Positions 42,685-50,774 of a stretch of DNA of 64,000 nt are shown in pieces. Both the position numbers and the translations under genes were made by a program. The stretch is taken from NCBI GenBank assembly GCA_049889355.1, contig JBMHDN010000050.1, positions 44,364-108,363 of the forward strand, written 5' to 3'. This DNA comes from JBMHDN01 sp049889355 (GTDB lineage: Bacteria > Pseudomonadota > Alphaproteobacteria > Puniceispirillales > Puniceispirillaceae). Every line of letters starts with the position of its first letter. The stretch's first letter is position 1. A model generated the notes under the pieces. It was not told where the DNA came from. It was given only the letters and a program-made list of their open reading frames with translations, and searched no databases.

Positions 42685-43974
42685 TTAAATAAATGGAATA
42701 TAATAATCTCGGATTTCATCTTTGCTGCGTCCTGATAAACGTTTTACCTCGTCTCGCTTCAAGACAAGATGGGCTTCGACCATCAGCGAACCCATCGCCT
42801 CAACAAAGGCTCTATCTTTTTCCAGCGCATCCAAAGCGCGACTCAGCGAGGACGGGGCATGGCGTCTGGCGCGCACGTTTTCAAGGCCGTCCAGATCTTC
42901 TGGCTTTGGCAGCTCCAGCTTATTCATCACCCCTAAACGGGCCGCATTTAACACGCTCGCCACCGCGATATAGGGATTGGACGAGCTGTCAGCCATCCGA
43001 TGTTCAAGGCGCGCCGATTTCGGATTATCATAGGATACACGCGTGGTGACCAGACGGTGATGAACTGCCCAATTTGCCCAATATCCGGCAAGGCTGGCTG
43101 GGCTCAGGCGATCATAGCTGTTAATGGTGGGGGCAAGAAGGCCGGCCATTGCCTCATGATGTTTGATCAGCCCGGCCACCGCGTGACCTGCCAGAGCCGA
43201 TAGCTGGCCATTTTCTGAAATAACATTGTTATTTTTATCATCACTAAAGCTGAAATTAACATGCAGCCCAGAGCCACCGCGCTCAGGGATAGGCTTTGGC
43301 ATAAAGGTCAGTAAATAACCTTTTTCAAAGGCGACTTCGCGGGCCATCAGACGAAATAAAAACGCATCATCACATGCTTTTAACGCCTGATCAAAACACA
43401 GCGTCATCTCAAACTGGCCATTATCATATTCGCCATTTACCGATTCAAGCGGCAGACCAACATCTGCAGCCCGCTGCCAAATCGCATCCATCAGCCCGGC
43501 CGGATCATTTTCAGGGCCTGTCCCATATACAAAGGCGCCTGGCGTATCATAAGGGCGGAAGATACCATCGGCATCACGCTGAAAGATAAATGCCTCAAGT
43601 TCAAGACCGACCATCGGTGTCAGACCCAATTCTTGCCAGCCGGCGATAGCAGATTTTAAAAGACCGCGCGGACAAAGCGCAAAAGGCGCCCCTTCTATAT
43701 AGAGATCGCCCAAAGCGATTTGGGTATTGGCCTGCCAGCTGGGACGGCGCGTTGCATCAAGCCTTAATTGCATGTCAGGCAAGCCTTCATAAACACCTGT
43801 GCCAGGCACAGCCAGCAAATCGCGATCATAGGTGGTCGCAAAAGCGCCGCGCGCAAAGCCGACTTCGCCCTTATCTGCAAATTTTTGAGGCACATATTTC
43901 CCGCGTGGCATGCTCAACAGGTCGCTGAACAGCACCCGTACGCGTGATGCTTGTTTTGCTGTGTCCTTGCTCAT
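42685..43974 (-). CDS. Glutamine synthetase-like ligase (PuuA/IpuC/AtdA1 type)
   Basis: A 429-residue glutamine-synthetase-fold protein. Metal and substrate motifs are GLELEAFIF, NGEYDNGQFEMTL, GSGLHVNFSFSD and NSYDRLSP, followed by EHRMADSSSNPY. The N-terminal beta-grasp domain is short and the adenylylation-loop tyrosine of GlnA is not evident, so this is not the housekeeping enzyme. Relatives attach glutamate to putrescine, isopropylamine or aniline. The ATG overlaps the P450 stop by 4 bp, tying the two together. The amine substrate is unknown. Confidence 0.85.
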   Translation of the reverse strand: MSKDTAKQASRVRVLFSDLLSMPRGKYVPQKFADKGEVGFARGAFATTYDRDLLAVPGTGVYEGLPDMQLRLDATRRPSWQANTQIALGDLYIEGAPFALCPRGLLKSAIAGWQELGLTPMVGLELEAFIFQRDADGIFRPYDTPGAFVYGTGPENDPAGLMDAIWQRAADVGLPLESVNGEYDNGQFEMTLCFDQALKACDDAFLFRLMAREVAFEKGYLLTFMPKPIPERGGSGLHVNFSFSDDKNNNVISENGQLSALAGHAVAGLIKHHEAMAGLLAPTINSYDRLSPASLAGYWANWAVHHRLVTTRVSYDNPKSARLEHRMADSSSNPYIAVASVLNAARLGVMNKLELPKPEDLDGLENVRARRHAPSSLSRALDALEKDRAFVEAMGSLMVEAHLVLKRDEVKRLSGRSKDEIRDYYIPFI

Positions 43975-45215
43975 CTCACCTGCACCCCCACTTGTAATTC
44001 TTTAACCCCGCAAATGAAATTTGAGCGTGTCCAGCGTGGCGGTGCAAGTGCGGTGATGTGAGATAGGCGGGCTGCCAGCACCTGCAAGACCACGCTCACT
44101 TCCAGACGTGCCAGCCACATACCAAGGCAGAAATGCGGTCCCCCTTGACCAAAGGCCACATTGTGATTGGGGCTGCGATCAAATAACGGGAGGTGCGGCG
44201 TATCAAAAACGCTTTCATCGCGATTGCCAGAGACAAACCAGAGCACCACTTTATCCCCCTTGGCAATTTTCTTGCCGCCAAGCTCTGTATCAACAGTTGC
44301 GGTGCGTCTGAAATGCATGGTCGGAGAGGCAAGGCGTATACATTCATCTGCAGCTGTTTTATCCACAGAGCCAGATTGAAGCTGAGCTAATAAATGCGGA
44401 TGCTGGGTTAACAGATAAATCGCCATCGCAATAGAATAGCGTGTTGTATCATTGCCAGCAGCGACCAGCAGACAGAAGAAATTCTTAAATTCAGCCAGAT
44501 CAAGACCATTTTCAGCTGAAATGACGCGGCTCAATACACCTGCCCCATCGACTGTTTTTGTGCCGGTGAACACCGATTGGGCATAATCATAAAGCTCGAC
44601 CCCAGCAGGCGAGCGAAAAGGCATAAACCGATAAGCATCGCTATCCATCTTATCGACCACATGGTCAGTGAAATCAGGGTCTGTATTGCCAATCAGCGCA
44701 TCTCCTTTTTCCACCAGCCATTCCAAATCTGAATCAGGCAGGCCCAGAATTCGGCCCAGCATCATCATTGGCAATTGCTTGGCGATCCCCTCAACCGCGT
44801 CAAATTCGGTTTTAACCAATGCTTCATCAATGATTTTATGCGCCAAATCACGGATCATCGTTTCATATTGGGCAATCGCCGGACGCGAAAAAGCAGGGTT
44901 CAGCATTTTGCGCGTGACATGATGTTCAGGCGGATCTGTTTCTTGAAAGGTGCGGCGTGCCAGATATTCTTCATGGCTTTGATCTTCGATCCGAATGCCT
45001 TGTGCAGATGAAAAAATATCCGGACGGCTATTGGCAAATTTAATATCGCTATGGCGTGTCAGCGACCAAAAGCTCTTCATGCCATCCACGGGCGTTGTCC
45101 AATGCACTGGATCCTCAGCCCGCAATTTTGCAAAACTATTATGCGGTACACCTTTTGTGTAGCTGTCATGATCAGCAATATTCAGATTGCCATTATCATA
45201 GGAAAAATCGCTCAC
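43971..45215 (-). CDS. Cytochrome P450
   Basis: A 414-residue soluble bacterial P450. The I-helix oxygen motif is AGNDTTRY (253-260), the K-helix ExxR is Glu291-Arg294, and the haem ligand is Cys363 in FGQGGPHFCLG. An early PPEHHVTRKMLNPAFS is typical of class I bacterial P450s. No ferredoxin or ferredoxin reductase gene lies in the window. GTG start directly after the amidotransferase stop (TGATGTG). In context it may oxidise the gamma-glutamylated amine; the substrate is not known. Confidence 0.93.
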   Translation of the reverse strand: MSDFSYDNGNLNIADHDSYTKGVPHNSFAKLRAEDPVHWTTPVDGMKSFWSLTRHSDIKFANSRPDIFSSAQGIRIEDQSHEEYLARRTFQETDPPEHHVTRKMLNPAFSRPAIAQYETMIRDLAHKIIDEALVKTEFDAVEGIAKQLPMMMLGRILGLPDSDLEWLVEKGDALIGNTDPDFTDHVVDKMDSDAYRFMPFRSPAGVELYDYAQSVFTGTKTVDGAGVLSRVISAENGLDLAEFKNFFCLLVAAGNDTTRYSIAMAIYLLTQHPHLLAQLQSGSVDKTAADECIRLASPTMHFRRTATVDTELGGKKIAKGDKVVLWFVSGNRDESVFDTPHLPLFDRSPNHNVAFGQGGPHFCLGMWLARLEVSVVLQVLAARLSHITALAPPRWTRSNFICGVKELQVGVQVR

Positions 45216-45216
45216 A

Positions 45217-45945
45217 TCACCCTCTTAATTTCTTGCTAAAAAAGGCTTCCAGCCATTTGGCAAAAACCAGCCCGTCTGTTGGCTTTTCCATGCTGGCACG
45301 CGCGCCCTGATAGATTTGGGCCGGCATATGCGGGCGCGAGAATTCAAGCACTGCATTCATAAACCGGTCATGGAATTCGGGATGCGCCTGAAGACAAAAG
45401 ATGTGATCCTGCTTTTTATAGGCTGCGATAGCGCATCCATCTGATGCGCCCATAACCTCAGCCCCTTCTGGAAGGGCCGAGACCTCATCTTCATGGAACA
45501 TATATAAATCTAAGGTGCGCGCATCTGGTCTCATAAAGGGCGCAGCCTGGTGAAAGCGGGTGGTCTCAACACCTACATTATAACCGCCTTGCCGCTTTTG
45601 AACTTCTCCGCCTAATGCCACCGCAATCGCTTGATGGCCAAAACATACGCCCACCAGCGGTTTTTGCGCAGCATCACACGCTTCGATAAATCGGAATAAA
45701 TCAGTACGCCAAGTGAGGCTGTCATCTAATACACTCAGTGGCGAGCCGGTGATAAGATACCCATCTTGTTCATCAATATCATCAGGCAATTCACCGCCAA
45801 TGGTCATATAGATACGATACTCAAAACGCATATCCAGCCTGTCCAGCAAATCGCGGAAACGATGCGAATCATCGGGGAACTGATCTCCGACTTCTGCGCT
45901 TTTGTCATGATTGACCTGCAAAATACCGAGGCGAAAGCGTTTCAT
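45217..45945 (-). CDS. Class I glutamine amidotransferase-like protein
   Basis: A 242-residue GATase1 domain with no attached synthase: the nucleophile Cys101 lies in GVCFGHQAIAVALGG, with His188 and Glu190 in QAHPEF completing the triad. It resembles the stand-alone GMP-synthase-like amidotransferases (COG0518). Similar proteins are encoded with glutamine-synthetase-like ligases in the aniline (atdA2) system, and the same fold gives PuuD gamma-glutamyl hydrolase, so removing glutamate from an intermediate is plausible. I start at ATG 45945; a longer frame to 46011 runs over the intergenic hairpin's edge. Confidence 0.82.
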   Translation of the reverse strand: MKRFRLGILQVNHDKSAEVGDQFPDDSHRFRDLLDRLDMRFEYRIYMTIGGELPDDIDEQDGYLITGSPLSVLDDSLTWRTDLFRFIEACDAAQKPLVGVCFGHQAIAVALGGEVQKRQGGYNVGVETTRFHQAAPFMRPDARTLDLYMFHEDEVSALPEGAEVMGASDGCAIAAYKKQDHIFCLQAHPEFHDRFMNAVLEFSRPHMPAQIYQGARASMEKPTDGLVFAKWLEAFFSKKLRG

Positions 45946-45980
45946 GAGCGACCTTAATGACGAGGCTGTATTGAAAATGC

Positions 45981-46005
45981 AGGCGGGCTTAATGAAAGCC
46001 CGCCT
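45981..46005 (-). terminator. Intercistronic hairpin after tctC
   Basis: A perfect 10-bp GC-rich stem, aggcgggctt / aagcccgcct, with a five-base loop, 11 bp after the tctC stop. Only a short CATTTTC follows on the minus strand, so it is more likely a partial terminator or an mRNA-stabilising end that keeps binding-protein expression above the downstream enzymes. Confidence 0.65.
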
Positions 46006-46015
46006 ACACAAAAAA

Positions 46016-46954
46016 TTAGTTGGAATTGATTTCGGACAATTCAGCAGATTTTTGACGATCTGTTTCGATCCGCTTCATAGAGGTTGCCATATCCTGCCAA
46101 TAGACACGCGCCCCTGTTTCAGCCATCAGCTGCTGGGCTTCATCACTGGCCATGGTGGCTTTGCCGATCTCAGCCAACTTGTCGATCACGCTTTGTGGTG
46201 TCCCTTTGGTCACAAACAGACCATTCCACAATTCAACATCATTGATGCCTGACTGCGCTGAGAGTGTCTTCACACCTTTCAGCTTGGCAATCGGCTCAGA
46301 GCCGATATTGGCCAAGACTTTAATCTCGCCAAGGCATGGTTCGATCAGCGCCAATGTGGTGTTGATCACATCTGCATCACCTGCCGATAAGGTGTTACAA
46401 TCCAGCATGTCAAAGGCACTGTCATCAGCAAAGCTGAAACCCATTTTCTTGGCAGCTGCAAAGCTGGCTTGTGTTGGGGTCAGACCAGCACCGAAATGGC
46501 CGAGCACCACATCGTTATTTTTCGCGTGAGCGGCCAATTCTGCCATGTTGCTGTACGGTGCATCTGCACCTGCTGCCAGCACAAATGGGTAGGTCAGGAA
46601 AATACCGACCGGCACAAAGCTGTCTTCTTCGATACCAATGTCAATTTTAGGTCCGACAATCGGCACCCCAATCACAAATGAGCCAACAACAGAACCGTCA
46701 TTTGGCGCGTTGAGCACTTCTAACGCGCCAGGGAACGGGCCATCACCGCCGCCAGGCCGGTTGACAACACTCGCAGCCACCCCTGTTGTTTCCTGCATGT
46801 TTTTGGCAATCATGCGGGTGAGGATGTCTTCAAAATCACCTGGTGGCCAGGGCACAATAAATTGCACCGGTCCATCGGGGTAATCGGCTTTGGCCAGGCT
46901 TGAAAAGCCAAGGCTGAGCAGTGCTGCCACCATAAGCATTGTTAATTTTTTCAT
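46016..46954 (-). CDS. TTT transporter periplasmic binding protein (TctC family)
   Basis: A 312-residue secreted binding protein: signal peptide with cleavage near SSLAKA (about residue 23), then YPDGPVQFIVPWPPGDFEDILTRMIA, the family's first strand and ligand loop, and SVVNRPGGGDGPFPG. TctC proteins capture carboxylated ligands for the TctAB permease. The ligand cannot be told here. GGAGG lies right before the ATG. Cotranscribed with tctA and tctB upstream. Confidence 0.9.
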   Translation of the reverse strand: MKKLTMLMVAALLSLGFSSLAKADYPDGPVQFIVPWPPGDFEDILTRMIAKNMQETTGVAASVVNRPGGGDGPFPGALEVLNAPNDGSVVGSFVIGVPIVGPKIDIGIEEDSFVPVGIFLTYPFVLAAGADAPYSNMAELAAHAKNNDVVLGHFGAGLTPTQASFAAAKKMGFSFADDSAFDMLDCNTLSAGDADVINTTLALIEPCLGEIKVLANIGSEPIAKLKGVKTLSAQSGINDVELWNGLFVTKGTPQSVIDKLAEIGKATMASDEAQQLMAETGARVYWQDMATSMKRIETDRQKSAELSEINSN

Positions 46955-46990
46955 ATGTTCCTCCTTTGCATTGGACTTTTTGTCCTTTTT

Positions 46991-48481
46991 TTAAAGACGC
47001 TTTATGCGCCTTTGAATTCCAGCGATTGTAAACAAGGTTAAAATCACAAGAATGGCGATAGCCAGCGTGCCAGATACAGGTCGGTTGACCATATCTGCGA
47101 CTGACGTAATTTGGCTGGCCCCAGCTGTCAGACGCTCAATCATGATCGAGCCAAGCACCAATCCCAACACCAGCGGGACCAACGGCCAATCAAGACGTCT
47201 TAGAATGAAGCCAAAAAAGCCGAAAAGGCTAGCAAAAACGCAATCTGCAAAACTATTGCGGATAGAATAGACACCCACAAAAGACAACATCAGGATCATG
47301 CCGCCCAGAAACCGGTTTGGAATATGCACCATCTTGGCAATATGCCTTGTTGAGAAAATCAGCGTCGTGACAACAAGGATATTAATGATGAAAAGGGCGA
47401 TGAATAGACTGAACAGAAAATCGCTGTTATTCTCAAAGATATCTGGCCCAGGTTTGATACCTGCATCAAAAAACACCACCATCATCATAGCGGTGAGCGC
47501 TTCACCAGGCACGCCTAATGCAAGAAGCGGGATCATCGCAGCCGCAGGCACAGCATTATTTGATGTTTCTGAGGCAATGAGACCTTCTGGTGCGCCATGT
47601 CCGAATTGAGTAGGGGTTTTCGATAGAAAGCGGGCGGTTGAATAGCTGAAAAACTGGGCGACAAATTCACCCACTCCCGGAATAATCCCCATCACGGTAC
47701 CATAGGCCGCAGAACAAAAGGCCACCAGCTTATATTTACGCAGCTCGCCAAGCCCGCGCAACAGACCGCCTCTCATCCGTGCCTCAGGCGGGTTCGCATC
47801 CTTGCCAATCAGTAAATAGAGTGCTTGTGATATTGCAAACAACCCGACAATCACCACAATCAGATTGAAACCTGCATAAAAATATTCAACATCAAATGTA
47901 TAGCGATCAATGCGTTTGAGCGATTGACGCCCAATCAGGGCAATCAGAAAACCAAAGCCGAATAACAAAGCGGCAATGACCATGGTTTGACGATGGGCTA
48001 GGATCAACAAAACAGCGCCTAATAAAGCGGCCATAAAAATATCGCGCTGGCCAAATAAGGCACCGAGATCACGCAAATAAGGGCCAAATATCAGCAAGGC
48101 TGACAGGGCAATTAAAATGGAAAAGCTGCCGCCAAAAAACGATGCTGAATAGGCAAGAGACAAGCCGCGCCCTGCTTCACCGCGCTGTGTCATCGCATAG
48201 CCATCATAGGTGGTGAGCGCATTGACAGGCGTGCCAGGCGTGTTGATCAAAATTGCCGGGATCGCTCCGCCATACATGCTCGAGCCATATACCCCCAGCA
48301 GCAACACTAAAGAGACCAAATCATCCAGAAAGACAGTGGCTGGCAATAAAATCGCAATCGCGATTGCAGGACCAATGCCCGGGATCGCCCCGATAACCAA
48401 CCCGCCGATTGCCCCCACAAAAAGCGCAACCATCACCGATGGTTGAAGCAGATTAGACAGGCCAAGAAGAAGTGAGTCCAT
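46991..48481 (-). CDS. TTT transporter large membrane subunit (TctA family)
   Basis: A 496-residue protein with about 11-12 helices, containing the family repeats GLVIGAIPGIGPAIAIAILLPAT, LLGVYGSSMYGGAIPAILINTPGTP and, in the second half, GIIPGVGEFVAQFFSY and GVPGEALTAMM (read in parts). It is the ion-coupled permease subunit. AGGAGG precedes the ATG, 10 bp after tctB. Confidence 0.93.
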   Translation of the reverse strand: MDSLLLGLSNLLQPSVMVALFVGAIGGLVIGAIPGIGPAIAIAILLPATVFLDDLVSLVLLLGVYGSSMYGGAIPAILINTPGTPVNALTTYDGYAMTQRGEAGRGLSLAYSASFFGGSFSILIALSALLIFGPYLRDLGALFGQRDIFMAALLGAVLLILAHRQTMVIAALLFGFGFLIALIGRQSLKRIDRYTFDVEYFYAGFNLIVVIVGLFAISQALYLLIGKDANPPEARMRGGLLRGLGELRKYKLVAFCSAAYGTVMGIIPGVGEFVAQFFSYSTARFLSKTPTQFGHGAPEGLIASETSNNAVPAAAMIPLLALGVPGEALTAMMMVVFFDAGIKPGPDIFENNSDFLFSLFIALFIINILVVTTLIFSTRHIAKMVHIPNRFLGGMILMLSFVGVYSIRNSFADCVFASLFGFFGFILRRLDWPLVPLVLGLVLGSIMIERLTAGASQITSVADMVNRPVSGTLAIAILVILTLFTIAGIQRRIKRL

Positions 48482-48491
48482 AAACCTCCTC

Positions 48492-49256
48492 CTAAAACCA
48501 AGTCTTAAAGAATATCGATGCGCTTTCCGGCATCTGATTATACAGCCAGATATTCACCGGCGTTTTGATTTGCAGGATCGAGCGGAACAGCACAACCATG
48601 GCAAAACTGCTGAAAAGAGCAATCCCCATCCAACGCCAGCTGCGATAGCCGACACGCCAGGTCAGAAAACAGCCCATCATCAAGGTTGAAGCCAAATAGC
48701 CAAGCAGCGGCACCATAAATGTATAAGCAATGAAATAGAGGATATATTCAACTGCCCTCAGCCATTCGCTCATCTCATAGCGCCAGCGCAGAGGCGCAAG
48801 CTGGCGTTGTTTGCGCTTTAAGGCGCGGTGCGAGAGGACCAGATTGATCAGAACTGCTGGCACCAATAAAGCCAGACAAAATAAAGGGGCTACCCAGCCT
48901 TGTTTTACAATTTTGCCAAAGCGCATCACGCGGCCCTCAGCCTCTATCAGGCCGAATTGTGTTGCAAAATACTGCCAGATATCATCTGGCAATTTGCGCT
49001 TTGCCCAGCCTGTCTCAGATGGGAAATACCAGATAAAAATACCCACCAGCAGCAACAGAAATAAAGAGAGGGTGTAATCCCCGCGGCCACGCTGAAACTG
49101 AAAGAGATCAGCTGCCTTAAATCGCCTTTCTATCGGTGTTTGTGTTTGAATGGGATGGGCTAAGGTGCCAGGCAAGGCAAAAAGCATATGACCTTCAACA
49201 AAACCTGTTTCATCTTGTGATGAATCAGTCTGCTTGTTGTCAGTCTCGCTTGTCAT
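48492..49256 (-). CDS. TTT transporter small membrane subunit (TctB family)
   Basis: A 254-residue membrane protein with about five hydrophobic helices, placed before tctA as is usual for TctB. Sequence is poorly conserved in this family, and identification rests on topology and neighbours. It is longer than typical TctB (about 150) because of a 65-residue hydrophilic N-terminus. I use ATG 49256; a TTG at 49271 is less likely. Confidence 0.78.
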   Translation of the reverse strand: MTSETDNKQTDSSQDETGFVEGHMLFALPGTLAHPIQTQTPIERRFKAADLFQFQRGRGDYTLSLFLLLLVGIFIWYFPSETGWAKRKLPDDIWQYFATQFGLIEAEGRVMRFGKIVKQGWVAPLFCLALLVPAVLINLVLSHRALKRKQRQLAPLRWRYEMSEWLRAVEYILYFIAYTFMVPLLGYLASTLMMGCFLTWRVGYRSWRWMGIALFSSFAMVVLFRSILQIKTPVNIWLYNQMPESASIFFKTWF

Positions 49257-49282
49257 TCTTCGCCCCCGCAAGAAATAGTTGC

Positions 49283-49294
49283 TTAACTTGTTAA
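49283..49294. promoter_or_regulatory. Candidate operator between tctB and the aminotransferase gene
   Basis: TTAACTTGTTAA is an interrupted palindrome lying 11-22 bp downstream of the predicted tctB -10 box, where a repressor would block initiation. It shares GTTAA with the GTTAATTG sites at the marR promoter. Confidence 0.4.
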
Positions 49295-49304
49295 CTTATG
49301 ATGA

Positions 49305-49334
49305 TATTTTTGAAGGCAAAATCAGTTTTGTCAA
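49305..49334 (-). promoter_or_regulatory. Candidate promoter of the tctB operon
   Basis: On the minus strand TTGACA (49334-49329) and AAAATA (49310-49305) are 18 bp apart. Its -35 overlaps the -35 of the divergent plus-strand promoter, so the two could compete or be jointly controlled. Confidence 0.55.
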
Positions 49335-49355
49335 TTGAATTGAGCCCCCTATAAT
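49328..49355 (+). promoter_or_regulatory. Candidate promoter of the divergent aminotransferase gene
   Basis: TTGTCA (49328-49333) and a perfect TATAAT (49350-49355) with 16-bp spacing, about 28 bp ahead of the coding start and its GAGGA site. Confidence 0.6.
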
Positions 49356-49382
49356 TTCACCACACAGACAGAGGAAAAATCG

Positions 49383-50750
49383 ATGTTCGACGTCAAATTG
49401 CAAGATGATAACTTCCTCAAAGAACAAAATGCACGCCATCTCTGGCATCCGATGGCCCATCCTGCTGACAGCCAGAATAATCCGCCGACAATCTTAAAAT
49501 CAGGCGAAGGCGTTTATGTGCGCGATATTGATGGTCACCGTGTGGTAGATGCAGTTGGCGGCTTATGGAATGTCAATCTGGGCTATTCATGTGACCCGGT
49601 GAAACAAGCCATTTCAGCACAGCTTGACCAACTGCCTTATTATTCCATTTTCCGCGGGACTACGAATGATGCGGCGATTGAATTATCCTATATGCTCGCT
49701 GAGTTTTTTGAACCAGATGGGCTGAGCCGTGCCTTTTTCACATCAGGTGGCGGTGATAGTGTGGAGACCGCGCTGCGTCTGGCCCGTCAATATCACAAGA
49801 TACAGGGTAATCCTGGCCGGGTGAAATTTATCAGCCTGAAAAAAGGCTATCACGGCACTCATATGGGCGGGGCGAGTGTCAATGGTAATGCCAATTTCCG
49901 CACTCAATATGAGCCGCTTCTGCCAGGCTGTTATCACATCCCTGCCCCTTACACTTATCGCAATCCTTTTAATGAGACAGAACCAGCCAAACTGGCACAA
50001 CTCTGTGCTGCCGCTCTTGAAGATGAAATCGCCTTTCAAGGGGCAAATACCATCGCCGCCTTTATCATGGAGCCCATTTTGGGCGCAGGCGGTGTGATCC
50101 CGCCACATGAGAGCTTTATGCCGATGGTCAGAGAGATTTGTGATCGCCATGGCATTCTTCTCATTGCAGATGAAGTGATTACCGCCTTTGGCCGGACCGG
50201 TTCCTGGACTGGATCACGCCATTGGGGTGTGCGCCCCGATATGGCCTGTACCGCAAAGGCGATCACCAATGGCTATTTCCCCTTTGGGGCGGTGATGCTG
50301 AATGACAAGATTGTTGATGTTTTTGAAAAAGATACCACAGGCAATGGTTTTATCGGCCATGGCTATACCTATTCAGGCCATCCAGTTGGCGCCGCGGCCG
50401 CGCTGGCTTGTATTGCTGAAACCAAACGGCTGAATGTGGTTGAAAATGCAGCCGCACGCGGCACCCAATTATATGACGGATGCCGAGCCCTCTCAGAAAA
50501 ATACGATATTATTGGCGATGTGCGCGGCGGTCATGGTCTGATGACCGCGATGGAGCTGGTCTCTGATCGCGCTCATAAAACCCCGATTGATAAGGCGATA
50601 CCTGTTGCACTCCAAAAAGCAGCCTATCAGCATGGGGCCATGATACGTGTCTCAGGCCCGAATGTGATTCTCTCACCAGCTTTGATTATCTCAGAGGCTG
50701 AAGTTGGCATCGTGCTCAGCGCGCTAGAGAGCGCATTTGCCGCTCTCTAG
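49383..50750 (+). CDS. Class III aminotransferase, taurine-pyruvate aminotransferase-like
   Basis: A 455-residue PLP enzyme: PLP lysine Lys292 in CTAKAITNGYFPFGA, Asp263 in LIADEVITAFGRTG, and SGGGDSVETALRLARQY for phosphate binding. The N-terminal HLWHPMAHP with GGLWNVNLGYS resembles taurine-pyruvate aminotransferase (Tpa) as I remember it. Family fold is certain; the amine donor (taurine, beta-alanine or another omega-amine) is inferred. It is divergent from the TTT transporter and may use the same imported compounds. GAGGA precedes the ATG. Confidence 0.83.
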   Translation: MFDVKLQDDNFLKEQNARHLWHPMAHPADSQNNPPTILKSGEGVYVRDIDGHRVVDAVGGLWNVNLGYSCDPVKQAISAQLDQLPYYSIFRGTTNDAAIELSYMLAEFFEPDGLSRAFFTSGGGDSVETALRLARQYHKIQGNPGRVKFISLKKGYHGTHMGGASVNGNANFRTQYEPLLPGCYHIPAPYTYRNPFNETEPAKLAQLCAAALEDEIAFQGANTIAAFIMEPILGAGGVIPPHESFMPMVREICDRHGILLIADEVITAFGRTGSWTGSRHWGVRPDMACTAKAITNGYFPFGAVMLNDKIVDVFEKDTTGNGFIGHGYTYSGHPVGAAAALACIAETKRLNVVENAAARGTQLYDGCRALSEKYDIIGDVRGGHGLMTAMELVSDRAHKTPIDKAIPVALQKAAYQHGAMIRVSGPNVILSPALIISEAEVGIVLSALESAFAAL

Positions 50751-50774
50751 CACTGGCTATCTTGCCCTATCGCC

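Noticed and set aside
42685..43974. Housekeeping glutamine synthetase GlnA
   Set aside because: Short N-terminal domain, no evident adenylylation tyrosine, no glnB or ntr neighbours, and operon context with P450 point to a glutamine-synthetase-like ligase.
46972..46990. A plus-strand terminator between tctC and tctA
   Set aside because: A short ggac/gtcc stem with T run exists on the plus strand, but no plus-strand gene precedes it and it is not terminator-like in the operon's direction.
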